The notes below the pieces were generated by a model. That model was not told the origin of the DNA. It saw only the letters and a list, made by a program, of their open reading frames with translations, and made no database searches. Below are positions 12,635-22,203 of a stretch of DNA of 64,000 nucleotides, one piece after another. Position 1 is the stretch's first letter; every line of letters starts with the position of its first letter. A program made the position numbers and the translations under genes. The stretch comes from Usnea hakonensis (Eukaryota; Ascomycota; Lecanoromycetes; Lecanorales; Parmeliaceae), in NCBI GenBank assembly GCA_013423325.1, contig BLJB01000019.1, positions 186,001 to 250,000 on the forward strand. The letters run 5' to 3'.

Positions 12635-12706
12635 GGGGTTGATCAACCCCGTAAGAGAACGTTTCAGGGTGTCTTCACCCAGGTTCTCTTCCAACAATGG
12701 GGTTGA
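12635..12706. repeat. nested inverted repeat downstream of the synthase-oxygenase gene
   Basis: Between the convergent genes ending at 12516 (+) and 12882 (-), the sequence can fold into one hairpin: TCAACCCC (12643-12650) with GGGGTTGA (12699-12706), AAGAGAAC (12653-12660) with GTTCTCTT (12683-12690), and GGGTG (12667-12671) with CACCC (12676-12680) around a TCTT loop, 21 exact pairs in all. A second GGGGTTGA at 12635-12642 abuts the 5' arm, making a perfect 16-bp palindrome and offering an alternative pairing. It may be a 3'-end structure or a small terminal-inverted-repeat relic. The rest of 12517-12881 shows nothing else. Confidence 0.7.
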
Positions 12707-12881
12707 GGCTCACATTAGCGCCATTCCGGGATTTTTGGTGCAGACCTCTGATTCTATAGCTTTATACCTGCGTTATCCACGCATGGCATGGTTTCATGTT
12801 TATTTATATGTTGGGGTTTTCCTTGACTAAGGGTGGAAATAAAGCGTGCTTTTCCCTTGTGTCGGAGCGCCTAATTTATGA

Positions 12882-13658
12882 CTACAGAATCCTCTGCTTC
12901 TTGTTTGCATTGCATTCCAAGCCAGTCTGACCCTCAGTTGTATAATCGCCAGGATACTCTTCGTGAATGCGCTTACTTGTAGAACTTGCTCTCTTCAACT
13001 CATCGCTGAAGTTGAAGGGAAATGCATGCGGCTCTTCGAGCCAGTTGAGATCTCCGTCGTTGGGCATGGCTGTAGCAAACGCTCCATTTGCGGGTGTGTC
13101 AGTTGACCCGAAGGAATCGAAATCAGGTAAAAACTCTGTGCTTAGGCTATCTATGTCGAAATCCCATAGGTTGAACAAGGAAGATGGCAATGGGTTGATT
13201 GGTCCTTCGAAGCTAGGAATGGCTGACGTAGGTGAGGTAGCGGTGTCGGTGCCGGCTATGACTGCATTCTCTGGCCCTGGTGATAGGGTGTTCTGCGGCT
13301 TCAATTTTTGACTCTCTGTAGGCGACGCCAGTGTCTTTTTGCCATTGCGAAAAGGTTGCTCCGGGCTGGGAGCTTTTCCTTGAACCGTTTCATCAGATAT
13401 ATCTGCCGGCTGACGTTGGTGCCAGCGCTCAGCGAAGCATGCGACCCACGAAGAATCCACATCACGCGCAGTCAAGCGTTGATTGTCACCGTATTGCTTG
13501 TCGCGGTTGGCGCATACTCTGCCATCACCGAAGCCGTGTTCGTTGGCGGAAAGCAGGGCAAAGTAGCTTGTGGTGATGCTGCGGGAGGGCAGAAATTTAC
13601 AGTCACCGGCGCTTGAGGATGATTGGAAGAGCGATGAGGGAAGATAATTGGACGACAT
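12882..13658 (-). CDS. hypothetical protein with acidic C-terminal region
   Basis: An open frame of 258 codons from an ATG at 13658; the frame stays open upstream to 13823 with another ATG at 13772, so the start is uncertain. No DNA-binding domain is visible in this frame. The C-terminal half is low in hydrophobics and has acidic/aromatic patches (WDFDIDSLSTEF, DGDLNWLEEPHAF) resembling an activation domain, then a basic end NKKQR. It lies inside the isocyanide cluster between the two synthases and convergent with the first. A cluster regulator is conceivable because known fungal xanthocillin clusters carry a bZIP regulator, but no basic-zipper signature was found, and an undetected intron or decay could be hiding one. 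Unassigned. Confidence 0.4.
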   Translation of the reverse strand: MSSNYLPSSLFQSSSSAGDCKFLPSRSITTSYFALLSANEHGFGDGRVCANRDKQYGDNQRLTARDVDSSWVACFAERWHQRQPADISDETVQGKAPSPEQPFRNGKKTLASPTESQKLKPQNTLSPGPENAVIAGTDTATSPTSAIPSFEGPINPLPSSLFNLWDFDIDSLSTEFLPDFDSFGSTDTPANGAFATAMPNDGDLNWLEEPHAFPFNFSDELKRASSTSKRIHEEYPGDYTTEGQTGLECNANKKQRIL

Positions 13659-14461
13659 TGTATCAAGTGTTGAATGGATTCCATTGCGTCGGCTGTGCGC
13701 TAGCCAGCGAACCCATTTCGAAATGGGATCTCTTCCCATCGGTGTGCATTGTCCGCTATCAGTACGCTGCATGGTGGTGGGCCTGGGATTGGCACTGGAG
13801 CGGGCTGCAGAAAGACAGCTCAAGAAGTTTGGGGGGGGGGGAAGGAAGGATTAAAAGATGTTGCATATGAGCTGTTCCATGTAAGAAAATAAATAATGTG
13901 GTATCAATACTTCATCCAAACCGTTATCAGTTGGTTATTCGGCCCCATGGCTGAAGTCTAGACCAGCATACAACGAATGGGCCGGGTGGTGGGGTGATCA
14001 CATGATTAAGAGTCTGCCGTCCAATCGGTTTTGGTGCATTTCTGGGCAATGGCTTTGGGAATCTTCGGACTGTCTATTTTCTCAAAGTGTACTCTCCCGG
14101 ACTTAATCAGAGCTACTTGAAGCTGCAGTAGGAGACATGCGTCTTTCTTGCAAGCGGCATACTTTTGTCTAGTCTCATTAGAGTTAGGCTATGAATGTCT
14201 TGGCGCTATCATATCTTTTCTAGCCGGACCACCATCCCTCTTTGACACCCAAGCGTGTCATTCGTTTGATTCATGTCCAGAACTTGACTATTCGAAGACT
14301 CCTTGAAACAAGAGATATTAGACAGTACGGCCATGAGTTTCAGACCGATTCCTCAAAGAACGGCACTGCCACCTTCGACGCCATTATTGAGTCCGGTGTC
14401 GACGTAAGCTTCAAGCATACGAGATTCATCAAATGGATTGGCGACGTATTTGGTACTCTGT
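13659..14461. other. spacer between unassigned ORF and second synthase
   Basis: Contains an 11-G homopolymer at 13831-13841. A minus-strand open segment at about 14353-14449, just past the annotated stop of the second synthase, could be a missed terminal exon (preceded by AAACAG) but was not joined. Nothing else is supported. Confidence 0.35.
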
Positions 14462-16105
14462 TTAAAAAAAAAATTTATATTGATCCCCGAAATAGAGTTC
14501 AAGGCCTTGGATACTCCAGATAAGGTTGGCGAACGGATTGTGAATGGTAGCACTGATGACAAGGCGTTGAGAACATTCTGCATCCTGTTGGTCATTGAAC
14601 GGGTTCCTGGAACGTCCTGCAAGGCCGTCCTGTTCCTGTTTGTAACATCTCGCCCATCCATTGCTAGCTATAGAGGCATCTTTTAGCCTTGAGACATGTA
14701 CAAAGTACGATACAGCCGTGCTAATGGCTGCCCTGATGGGAATTTGCTGATGGGAAATGCTCAACGACAAGCCATCACTAGCCATACGGCGCAAGTCGTT
14801 GGGGACCTTTCTCTTGTGCTGTATAGTTTTGAGTCTCTCAAATATGATGGGTGAGTGTAGTTTGGCTAGTGCTATGACATTGTTGAGACTGGAACGCGTG
14901 ATGGGCGTATGTTTTGGCACTTTTATCTTCAGCCCAGAAGGATACAGAGGCTCCAAATTCACCCGTTGATCAAATGAAGCCTCTTTTTCGTTACCAATGA
15001 CTCTGTACATTGGTACGTCGGCACACAGAAAGTTGAGGCCAAGCTCATCTTTATACATCTTGTAAGTTACATCAATGTCCGTTGGCCGCCGGCCAAGGCT
15101 CAAAGAGTCATTTGTGACATCCAGACAGGGTGTGTTGTGCCAAGGTGTAACGGGAAAGGTGCTATACCGCTTGTGAGGTAAAAGTGTCATGGAGAGCTTC
15201 TCAGAATTGTCACTCGCATGGATAGATAGGCGGAGGTGTAGTGTGGACTTCTTTGCCACCAACGCGGAAAAGGCCTTGCCACGCTTTATCATTTCACGCG
15301 CCACCTTGCTACTGTGCTTTCTGGTAGCACTCCTGCTCATACCCTTGTCACGGAAGAATGTCGCCAGATCCAACTCGAGAAATTTGATATAGCCACGATA
15401 CGTCAACAGGGCATTGTTATCCTCTTTAATGTCCTTGTCGAAGTCATACCCCGAGGGCAGAAAAGAGACAAAGAGAAGTTCCTTGAGTTTTCCAATTCGA
15501 CTTGCGTACTCTTCAGCAGTATTTGGTGAGCTCTCGCAACCGATCAACTCAAACAGATCCGCGAATCTCAAGTGCCTGAGTCCTAAAGCATTGATGATTC
15601 CATGGAGACCGTTTGCATAGTTGAAGACTTCTTCATCGGAAACGCCCATCAAATCGTTATAACAGAGACCATCGCTTGCAATAGTAACGTGGCCACCGGG
15701 TGGGTAAATTTGCTGAATGCGCGTACCAATAGAGTTGAGATGTTGGAGAGACATGCGTTCACCCACATCTGGATCGGGGCCTAGGACCTTGGATTCGTGG
15801 TTGGGGCTCTTGAAAGGATACGCGGGCACCACCATATTGACCGGTTCTTGTTTGGCAACGAAGCTGCGCAGCGTCTGCAACAGTTTGGGTTCCAACACGT
15901 CTTCATACCTATCGCCAGGGCCGCTAATACGGTAGGAGGCCACAATCTCGGCGATACTCTTAACCAGAGCCTCATTTGTTGTCGTTCTTGTTGTCAAACT
16001 CAGAACCTCCAAGGAAAGCGTTTTGGTGACATTGAGGCGGGACGAGCTAAATGACTGAAGAGGCTCAACAATACGAGGCTTAATTGAAATTGTCTTGACC
16101 GTCAT
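14462..16105 (-). CDS. isocyanide synthase, no oxygenase domain
   Basis: One open frame of 547 residues from the ATG at 16105; the frame upstream has no ATG. The isocyanide-synthase domain spans about 85-395: PAYPFKSP at 94-101, KVLGPDPDVGERMSL, TIASDGLCYNDLMGVSDEEV at 141-160, and LRHLRFADL. This is the DIT1/PvcA family. Alignment with the first synthase continues through LEPLYPSG and a helix near 404-424, then stops; the last 120 residues have no HxD iron motif and match nothing I know. The frame ends at a run of ten Ts (ORF end KFFF), so a homopolymer length error or missed intron near 14462-14475 could change the C-terminus. It is divergent from the FAD oxidoreductase at 17407 and shares its promoter region. 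Probably an independent synthase acting on the same or a related substrate. Confidence 0.85.
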   Translation of the reverse strand: MTVKTISIKPRIVEPLQSFSSSRLNVTKTLSLEVLSLTTRTTTNEALVKSIAEIVASYRISGPGDRYEDVLEPKLLQTLRSFVAKQEPVNMVVPAYPFKSPNHESKVLGPDPDVGERMSLQHLNSIGTRIQQIYPPGGHVTIASDGLCYNDLMGVSDEEVFNYANGLHGIINALGLRHLRFADLFELIGCESSPNTAEEYASRIGKLKELLFVSFLPSGYDFDKDIKEDNNALLTYRGYIKFLELDLATFFRDKGMSRSATRKHSSKVAREMIKRGKAFSALVAKKSTLHLRLSIHASDNSEKLSMTLLPHKRYSTFPVTPWHNTPCLDVTNDSLSLGRRPTDIDVTYKMYKDELGLNFLCADVPMYRVIGNEKEASFDQRVNLEPLYPSGLKIKVPKHTPITRSSLNNVIALAKLHSPIIFERLKTIQHKRKVPNDLRRMASDGLSLSISHQQIPIRAAISTAVSYFVHVSRLKDASIASNGWARCYKQEQDGLAGRSRNPFNDQQDAECSQRLVISATIHNPFANLIWSIQGLELYFGDQYKFFF

Positions 16106-17406
16106 GATGGCTCGCTGGGCTGACGACGTAATACACAAATGCAGCAGAGAAAAGACAGCAATCAGTACACAGGAGATAAAACAGCAGGTGGGAGCAGCCC
16201 GTTGGGCTGAGCTCACTTTCTACTATATGATTCTTAAACATGTCTTCTGCCGTCTCAAGTTTCTCGCAGTCTACCCTACGGTTGTGTCTCCGCGGAAACC
16301 GTAAATTTGCTCGCGGATTCCGCTGTTCATACCTCTGGGACTGACACTCTCTCCTCCGACCTCAATCCGGGCCGTTTCTTTACCACACAACAGATATGTT
16401 GAGAACGTTCGAAGCGGAAATTTGAAGTATCTCGACCCGGTCGATGTGCTCCGCCGCAGCTGAGCCTTTTTTGCTCCGCATCTCCGATTACCATAGTCTT
16501 CGCCATCTTTTGGTAACAAACAGCTTCATGTCTATAGCTAGAAGGAAATTATATTATCACATCAAATTGTATCCGGACAGTACTCTGATCTACGCTTCCG
16601 GGCTCCGCAGAAGTGCCGCCTCGGGTACTGACAAGTTGAAAGATGACTCTCCAGAGAACCATTCTGCTTGCAAACCGAGAAGCAGTGCCGGTGATGATTG
16701 TCGAAATTGCACCGAATACTAGATCATGACGTTTCTGCCGGCGATAGGTCCTTAAATTATACATTTTTACTATACAAATTTTGCAGCACCATATCTACAC
16801 CATATCAAACCCTCACATCAAGTCGCTAAGGAAAGGTTGGATTAAATGTTAGAAATTGTTATCTGAAGCATTCCATCGGTCCTATCGTTCTAAATGCGCT
16901 AACCAAAAATCGTCTATGGAGCGTATAGATGCACTAAGAGATGCATGGTCCGGTCTATATTGCGATGAAGAGGTCCAGTAACTCGGCATTGACTAGATCC
17001 ATCTCCTAGTCCGTCTCCTAGCATCTCCAAACTCCGAAATCACATTAAGGTAAGGCATCAAAGGTGCTGTGCAGAAGCGTGTCTGTTGGACGTCAGTAAG
17101 CGAGGTCCGCGTATATGCGGCCGTAAGCATGCTGACCCGCGGATGAAACCAGAAAGGCCTGCAACCGGAATTCATTAGAACGGGGGGTCCGCTTGGTGTC
17201 TAATGACAAATCCGTGGAGACTATCTTTCCGCATACGGTTGTTCGGCACAGCAACATACTGGGCCAGATAAGGAGAAGATCGTCTGCTAAAAAAGAAAGA
17301 CATATAAGTCATGCCGATTCTTACGAATGCTCCCACTCTTCAAAGGGCACAAGACCATCTCTAGCACCCCGTCTATTTCATACTCACACTTTTACTACGC
17401 ATCATC
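16106..17406. promoter_or_regulatory. bidirectional promoter of second synthase and FAD oxidoreductase
   Basis: This 1.3-kb spacer separates two divergent cluster genes. It holds several copies of a CTCCG-type element: CTCCGCGGA (16288-16296), CTCCGCC (16449-16455), CTCCGCA (16474-16480) followed by CTCCGA (16482-16487), CTCCGCAG (about 16609-16616) and ACTCCGAA (17031-17038). CGG triplets are the half-sites read by Zn2Cys6 proteins, and two such regulators lie in the cluster. Regulatory use is inference. Confidence 0.5.
16288..16296 (+). promoter_or_regulatory. CTCCGCGGA motif, synthase promoter
   Basis: Identical nonamer to 27681-27689 and 29813-29821. It lies 183 bp upstream of the ATG of the second isocyanide synthase. 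Confidence 0.5.
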
Positions 17407-19470
17407 ATGACCGTTACGGTACCTGTTCCAAAGTACACGTTTACTGAACGTGCTGCAGCGGGTAATCTGAGTCATTCTCAGATTCTCAACTCCAACAATG
17501 CCGCTGGTTCGGATCTTCCAGATGACAGTGACGTTGTCGTCGCTGGTGGTGGTATCCATGGTCTCATCTACGCCATTCACTCCGCCAAGTACAAACCAGG
17601 CAATCTCAAGATCTCACTGGTGGAAAAGAATAGCAAGCCTGGATACAAGGTCGGCGAGAGCACGCTTCCCCTCTTTTCTCTGTGGTGTAAGATGCATGGT
17701 CTCACAGGAGAGTACCTCTTACGCCTCTTCGGCCTCAAAGATGGACTGTCTTTCTACTTTCTTGATCGGGAGAAGCAAGGAAAGTACACGGATTTTGCCT
17801 GCAACGGCACGCCGGGCCTCTTTCTGAGCGGTTTCCAAATCGAGCGGACGATCAGCGACCTTCTCTTCACACTTCTGGCGCAACGGAATGGCGTCAATGT
17901 ATACCATGGAAGACAAGTTGATTTTGGTGCCACCAACGTTCAGGGCGGTCTGAAGAATAACAAAATTGAAATTGCCGAGAGCAAGTTCGACGGCAAGCCT
18001 GCGGCAACGATCAAATCTTCGCTCTTCGTTGATGCGACAGGCCGATTCCGTCAGTTGGCTTCCAAGAATGCTCCAATTCGCCGCTTCGAAGGATGGAACT
18101 ACGACGCCTTCTGGGGCTATTTCACTTGCCCCAAAGATGAGAGCAAGGTTCCTTTTCGCTTCTACGAAGGTGTACACACCAACCACTTATGCTTCCCTGA
18201 AGGCTGGGCCTGGGTCATCCGTCTACCCTCATGGGAAGGTAGCTCGACTGCCGGCTTGATGGACATGATCTCGTATTTGCTCGACTGCGCCGAGGCCGGT
18301 GTTCCAGGTGACCAGATTCCAAGCTCAGAAGAACTAGCCAAAATGTACGGACTCAAGTTCCAATGGGTCACGAGCATTGGCTTTGCCGTGCGCAACGACG
18401 TCAAGTACCCCGAAGATATGTCTGCATATGGAACCAAGGAAGCGGAGCGCAAGTTCAACTTTTTCGTCGAAAAGTACTCTCTCATCAAAGACTTCATGAC
18501 CAATTTTGAGCTTATCGATGACCTCTACGGCCCCGGCACAACTTGGTTCGTCCGCAAGACACTAACATACCAGTCCCCTATTGTCTCCGGTCCAGGTTGG
18601 CTAGCCATCGGCGACGCATGTGGTTTCACGAACCCACTCCATTCCCCCGGCATCACAGCCGCCATGTCCACATCGACCTACGCCGCGGAGCTCACGCACC
18701 AGGCCCTCTCCGCCGCCCAGAGCGCCCCCAATGCCGAGGCCGCCGAGCTCTGCATCCGCAACACCCTAGCCCCGTACGACGACTTCGCCAAGCGCCTGAT
18801 CCCAGCCCTCAACCAGATGAACCGTTTCCACTACGTCTGCTTCCGCGATCCCCGACTCGGCGCCCAGGTCTCGTGCCTCTGGCAATTCTTCGCCGGCATC
18901 GGCATCCCGGGCTGGCAGCTCATCCGGCAGGACTACAACCTCTCGTTCGAGACCTACGTGGCCCACTCCGTCAACTGGGCCTGGGGATCCATGGTCCCGG
19001 AGTATGACGCCGTTGCGCGAAAAGCCATCGAGCTCATCGCTCCCATCCCCCTCCAAGACACGGTCCCCGACGCCACGGTCCAGGAGCTCATCAGCTTCAG
19101 CAACGAGGTGAAGAAAGGAGCCGTGGAATCCAACCGCTTCAATTTCCGCTGGGACGGCCTGCTGCGCTATTACGATCTCTTTCTCAATTACAGCGAGGGA
19201 AAGACGCGCAAGGATCGATTCGCACGGCAGTGCGGGGCTTGTGGGTCGTGGTTGGTGCTGAGGGGTGATTGGAAGAAATGCCATTCGTGCGGCGAGGAAA
19301 GGACGGATGAGGAGGCGGCGATTGAGTGGGATCCGCCGTTGGCGGTTGACGAGGTCAAGGCGCTTGTGAGGGCTTCGGACGCGAAGCCTGCGGCGAGGGG
19401 GGAGAAAGAGCGTGTCGTTGTTGATGAGACTGCTTTTGTGGCGTTGCCGGAGGAGGTGGTGGTTGTGTAG
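17407..19470 (+). CDS. FAD-dependent oxidoreductase, halogenase-like, with C-terminal zinc ribbon
   Basis: Single exon, 687 residues, starting at the ATG after ACGCATCATC. An N-terminal Rossmann site (VVVAGGGIHG, 43-52) is followed by KVGESTLP at 81-88, DATGR at 208-212, GWAWVI at 265-270 and IGDACGFTNP around 401-410, which together mark the group-A flavin monooxygenase / flavin-dependent halogenase superfamily. The WxWxI element is the halogenase hallmark and KxGES resembles fungal phenolic halogenases, but the chain is longer than the usual 500 or so residues. Near the C-terminus is C609-x2-C612-x12-C625-x2-C628, a rubredoxin-like zinc or iron knuckle. Halogenation or hydroxylation of the isocyanide scaffold is plausible; which one cannot be told from sequence. 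Coding DNA in the 3' half is markedly GC-rich at third positions compared with its neighbours. Confidence 0.85.
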   Translation: MTVTVPVPKYTFTERAAAGNLSHSQILNSNNAAGSDLPDDSDVVVAGGGIHGLIYAIHSAKYKPGNLKISLVEKNSKPGYKVGESTLPLFSLWCKMHGLTGEYLLRLFGLKDGLSFYFLDREKQGKYTDFACNGTPGLFLSGFQIERTISDLLFTLLAQRNGVNVYHGRQVDFGATNVQGGLKNNKIEIAESKFDGKPAATIKSSLFVDATGRFRQLASKNAPIRRFEGWNYDAFWGYFTCPKDESKVPFRFYEGVHTNHLCFPEGWAWVIRLPSWEGSSTAGLMDMISYLLDCAEAGVPGDQIPSSEELAKMYGLKFQWVTSIGFAVRNDVKYPEDMSAYGTKEAERKFNFFVEKYSLIKDFMTNFELIDDLYGPGTTWFVRKTLTYQSPIVSGPGWLAIGDACGFTNPLHSPGITAAMSTSTYAAELTHQALSAAQSAPNAEAAELCIRNTLAPYDDFAKRLIPALNQMNRFHYVCFRDPRLGAQVSCLWQFFAGIGIPGWQLIRQDYNLSFETYVAHSVNWAWGSMVPEYDAVARKAIELIAPIPLQDTVPDATVQELISFSNEVKKGAVESNRFNFRWDGLLRYYDLFLNYSEGKTRKDRFARQCGACGSWLVLRGDWKKCHSCGEERTDEEAAIEWDPPLAVDEVKALVRASDAKPAARGEKERVVVDETAFVALPEEVVVV

Positions 19471-19708
19471 GGATGGTTGTTGGGGCGTTTTCCCTCACCT
19501 CGGTGGTAGTTGGATGGATGGAGGATTTGGGGCAAGGAGTCGTCCGCCGTAAAGGAGGCTGCTGAAATCATAGACGCAACATCTGGAAACCGGAATGCAG
19601 AAAGAGGAGTTGAGGAGACTACCCTTCCAAAACAGAATCCCAGACTTGAAACTAAAACACTGCATCTAATTAAATCACCTCGCTTTTCTCTAATCGACCA
19701 TTTACATC

Positions 19709-22203
19709 CTACATACACTGCCGGTGCAGCGCCAACTTATACCTCGCCAACGGTGACGTCGCTTGTAAAGACTCTAATTCAGCAATTACGCTATTGACAT
19801 GGAACTGCAAAACACGGACTTTTTCCCGCTCAAAGCGACCAGTCCAGAGCGCGCCACCATTAAAATTACACGGTCCGGCAGAACCATCCCTCTCCCGTTC
19901 TGCACAAGGATAAAGATCAATTGTTGAATTCCTGCCAGTAGACGAATTGATGCCAGCTCTCGACACTGGCCCCGATGGATTTGCGGCGTTGGGGTTCTCT
20001 GGTATCAGCAGACCGAACCCATTGGTAGATTGCGAAGCGTGGAGCAGGACCTGGCCTACGAGCGCTGCCGAAGAAGCGGGTTGGATGACTCGTCGGAAGG
20101 TTCCTGGAAAGGAAGGGTGGGTTCCGAGATGGTCGGGTTGCTTCGCTGGATTCCGCCGGTGCGGGACATCGATGCCAATGTTTCTACATTGAGATAAGAC
20201 GGCTATGCAAGCGTCCATGCAGGCATCCATGCACATCATTCGAAGCGGTCCGGATGTAGTGGCGTCGTGCATTACATAGAAAGCTTCGTGGCGGAATAAT
20301 TTGAAGCGGATGATGGCGAGCTCGAGAGTAAGGTGGGTGTTTTGCACTTGGAGCGCTTCGTGTAGAGGAACTCGATGCTTGTTTGAAGCATGGCTGCTCC
20401 CACTTGCGTAGATTCCCCCTCTTTCTCCACCGGCGCTACCGCTGACGCTCTTGATTGGATCACTCCCTTCTCCCCCTCGTCTCGCATCAGCACCGAGCAA
20501 TTGATAGAACGTTAGCTTATTTTCCAGTGCATCGAGCTCAGAACAGAGTTCGGTGGCTTGAGCAGGCGAGATGGGACCAGGGCGGATGATGCAATCTTCT
20601 GCCTTGCGGGAGAGACTGGCCAGGGCTAGCGCGTGTTCGAAGAAGTATCTGGTTTGGTTCAGTCTCTCTAGGTGCTCCGTTTCAGCTGTGAACACGTGCG
20701 ATCTATCATCGGGAACCCCTGGGACCTTTGACGGAGGGCTGCTGTGCATTTCAGCACGGATGAAGTAGCTGCCGTTGTGGTAGATGCCTGGAGCAGTCCA
20801 GTCGAGAACACAGAGAGAAGACCAAAGCTGCCATCGCAATTCACGTTCTTCTGGTGGCATATCATCACCCAAGGGTGAATCTAGAGAAGCTTCGACGGCA
20901 GTCGAAATCGTGTCAAGGTGGACCTTGAGGTATTCGGAAGGTGCTGCAAATGATCGAGCAGCTAAAAGCAGTAGAATCTTGATGGCAACAACTCTCAAGG
21001 GTAAAGTCGGGGCACATGGTGAAGCAGGCCCTGCCCGTTGAGAATATGTATGAGAGCTGACTAGAGAAGACTGCAGTCTCGGCAACGCGGATGTACTTGC
21101 CTCGAAACTAGGAGTAGTGAAAGCGTCCAAGTCCAATTGCTTGATCAGTAAACTTGACTTTCTCCACAGATCTCTTGCGAAAACATCAATGTTGATATGA
21201 GCAACACCGAGCTCCTGCGCCTTGATCGCGTCAAGATTCACAGCGGCAAGACTTGCGCATGCAAGGATAAGGGACACTTTGACGTCCAACTGATCAGGAG
21301 TAACGGGCGAGCCGCTAGTTTCCACCCTTTCACGGATTTGTTCCGCTTTTTCGACCTCGGAGACCAACTGGGAGGCATCGACGAACCCAACTAACGATGC
21401 AGAAGTGTGAAGCTAATGTCGTGGAACATCAACGTAAGTCGTAAGCCAAATTGCTGATGTCTTTACCAGACGACAATGCAATACTTACGAAGTGAGAAAT
21501 CAAACCACACAATAAAGGACTTTGAGGAAGCAAATCAGCACCTCCAGCCTGCGTCCATTGACTTCGATTGGGACTTCGGTATGGGGTACTGAATCCTTGA
21601 GGGGAAAGTAAGCACATAGTCAGGATAGGGCTCGTTGTAAGTAAGAGCAACGAAGGCAGCATGCACTAGACGTACCAAGCAATGGACTGATGTCTGGCGC
21701 CATGCTCGACGTTATCGAGAGACCCTCTAAGAACGGCGCTCCTCCGTTGTATCGCATATTCTCCATCAACTTTGAACTAGACATTTTGAGCTCCTTGACC
21801 TCTTCTGTAAGCTTTGAAATCAAGCTTGGAAGTTTCTCCAGACTTTCTCGGTTGTTTTTTCTAAAAGGAGCGAAAGGACGCCAAGATCGGTTATCAAAGG
21901 TCACAAAGTTGAACTTCAAGGCTTTCACAGGACTCACTCTGGTCTTTGACCTTCCTCCCAAGTACACAAATGGCCTTCGCCTCGTGCTTGGCAAGCACCG
22001 CAAGGATCAGAACGATCACATTTGAGCTTTCGTCGTCTACAAGAGCGGCAGCTCCATATTTTTTTGTCTTTACCCTTTTTCTGTGGTGGGTCAACTTGCA
22101 AAGAAGCCGACTGCCCCTGCAAATCGTCATTGGTCCCATATGACGCTGCTTCTGCAACTCCGTTGGCTGTGTCTGTCTGCATTGCTATGAATAGTGATGA
22201 CAT
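19709..22203 (-). CDS. Zn2Cys6 transcription factor (cluster regulator A)
   Basis: Four exons, 22203-21938, 21860-21676, 21595-21489 and 21412-19709; introns 77, 80 and 76 nt; 753 residues. The binuclear zinc cluster is C52-C55-C62-C68-C71-C80 (CRSCRRRKLKCD then CGAC), followed by a basic/coil stretch with SLEKLPSLISKLTEEVKELK, the usual dimerisation element. The large C-terminal part contains the fungal-specific middle homology region (ELRWQLWSSLCVLDW). It is convergent with the FAD oxidoreductase (238 nt apart) and divergent from the second Zn2Cys6 gene. Pathway-specific control of the isocyanide cluster is inferred from position only. Confidence 0.88.
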
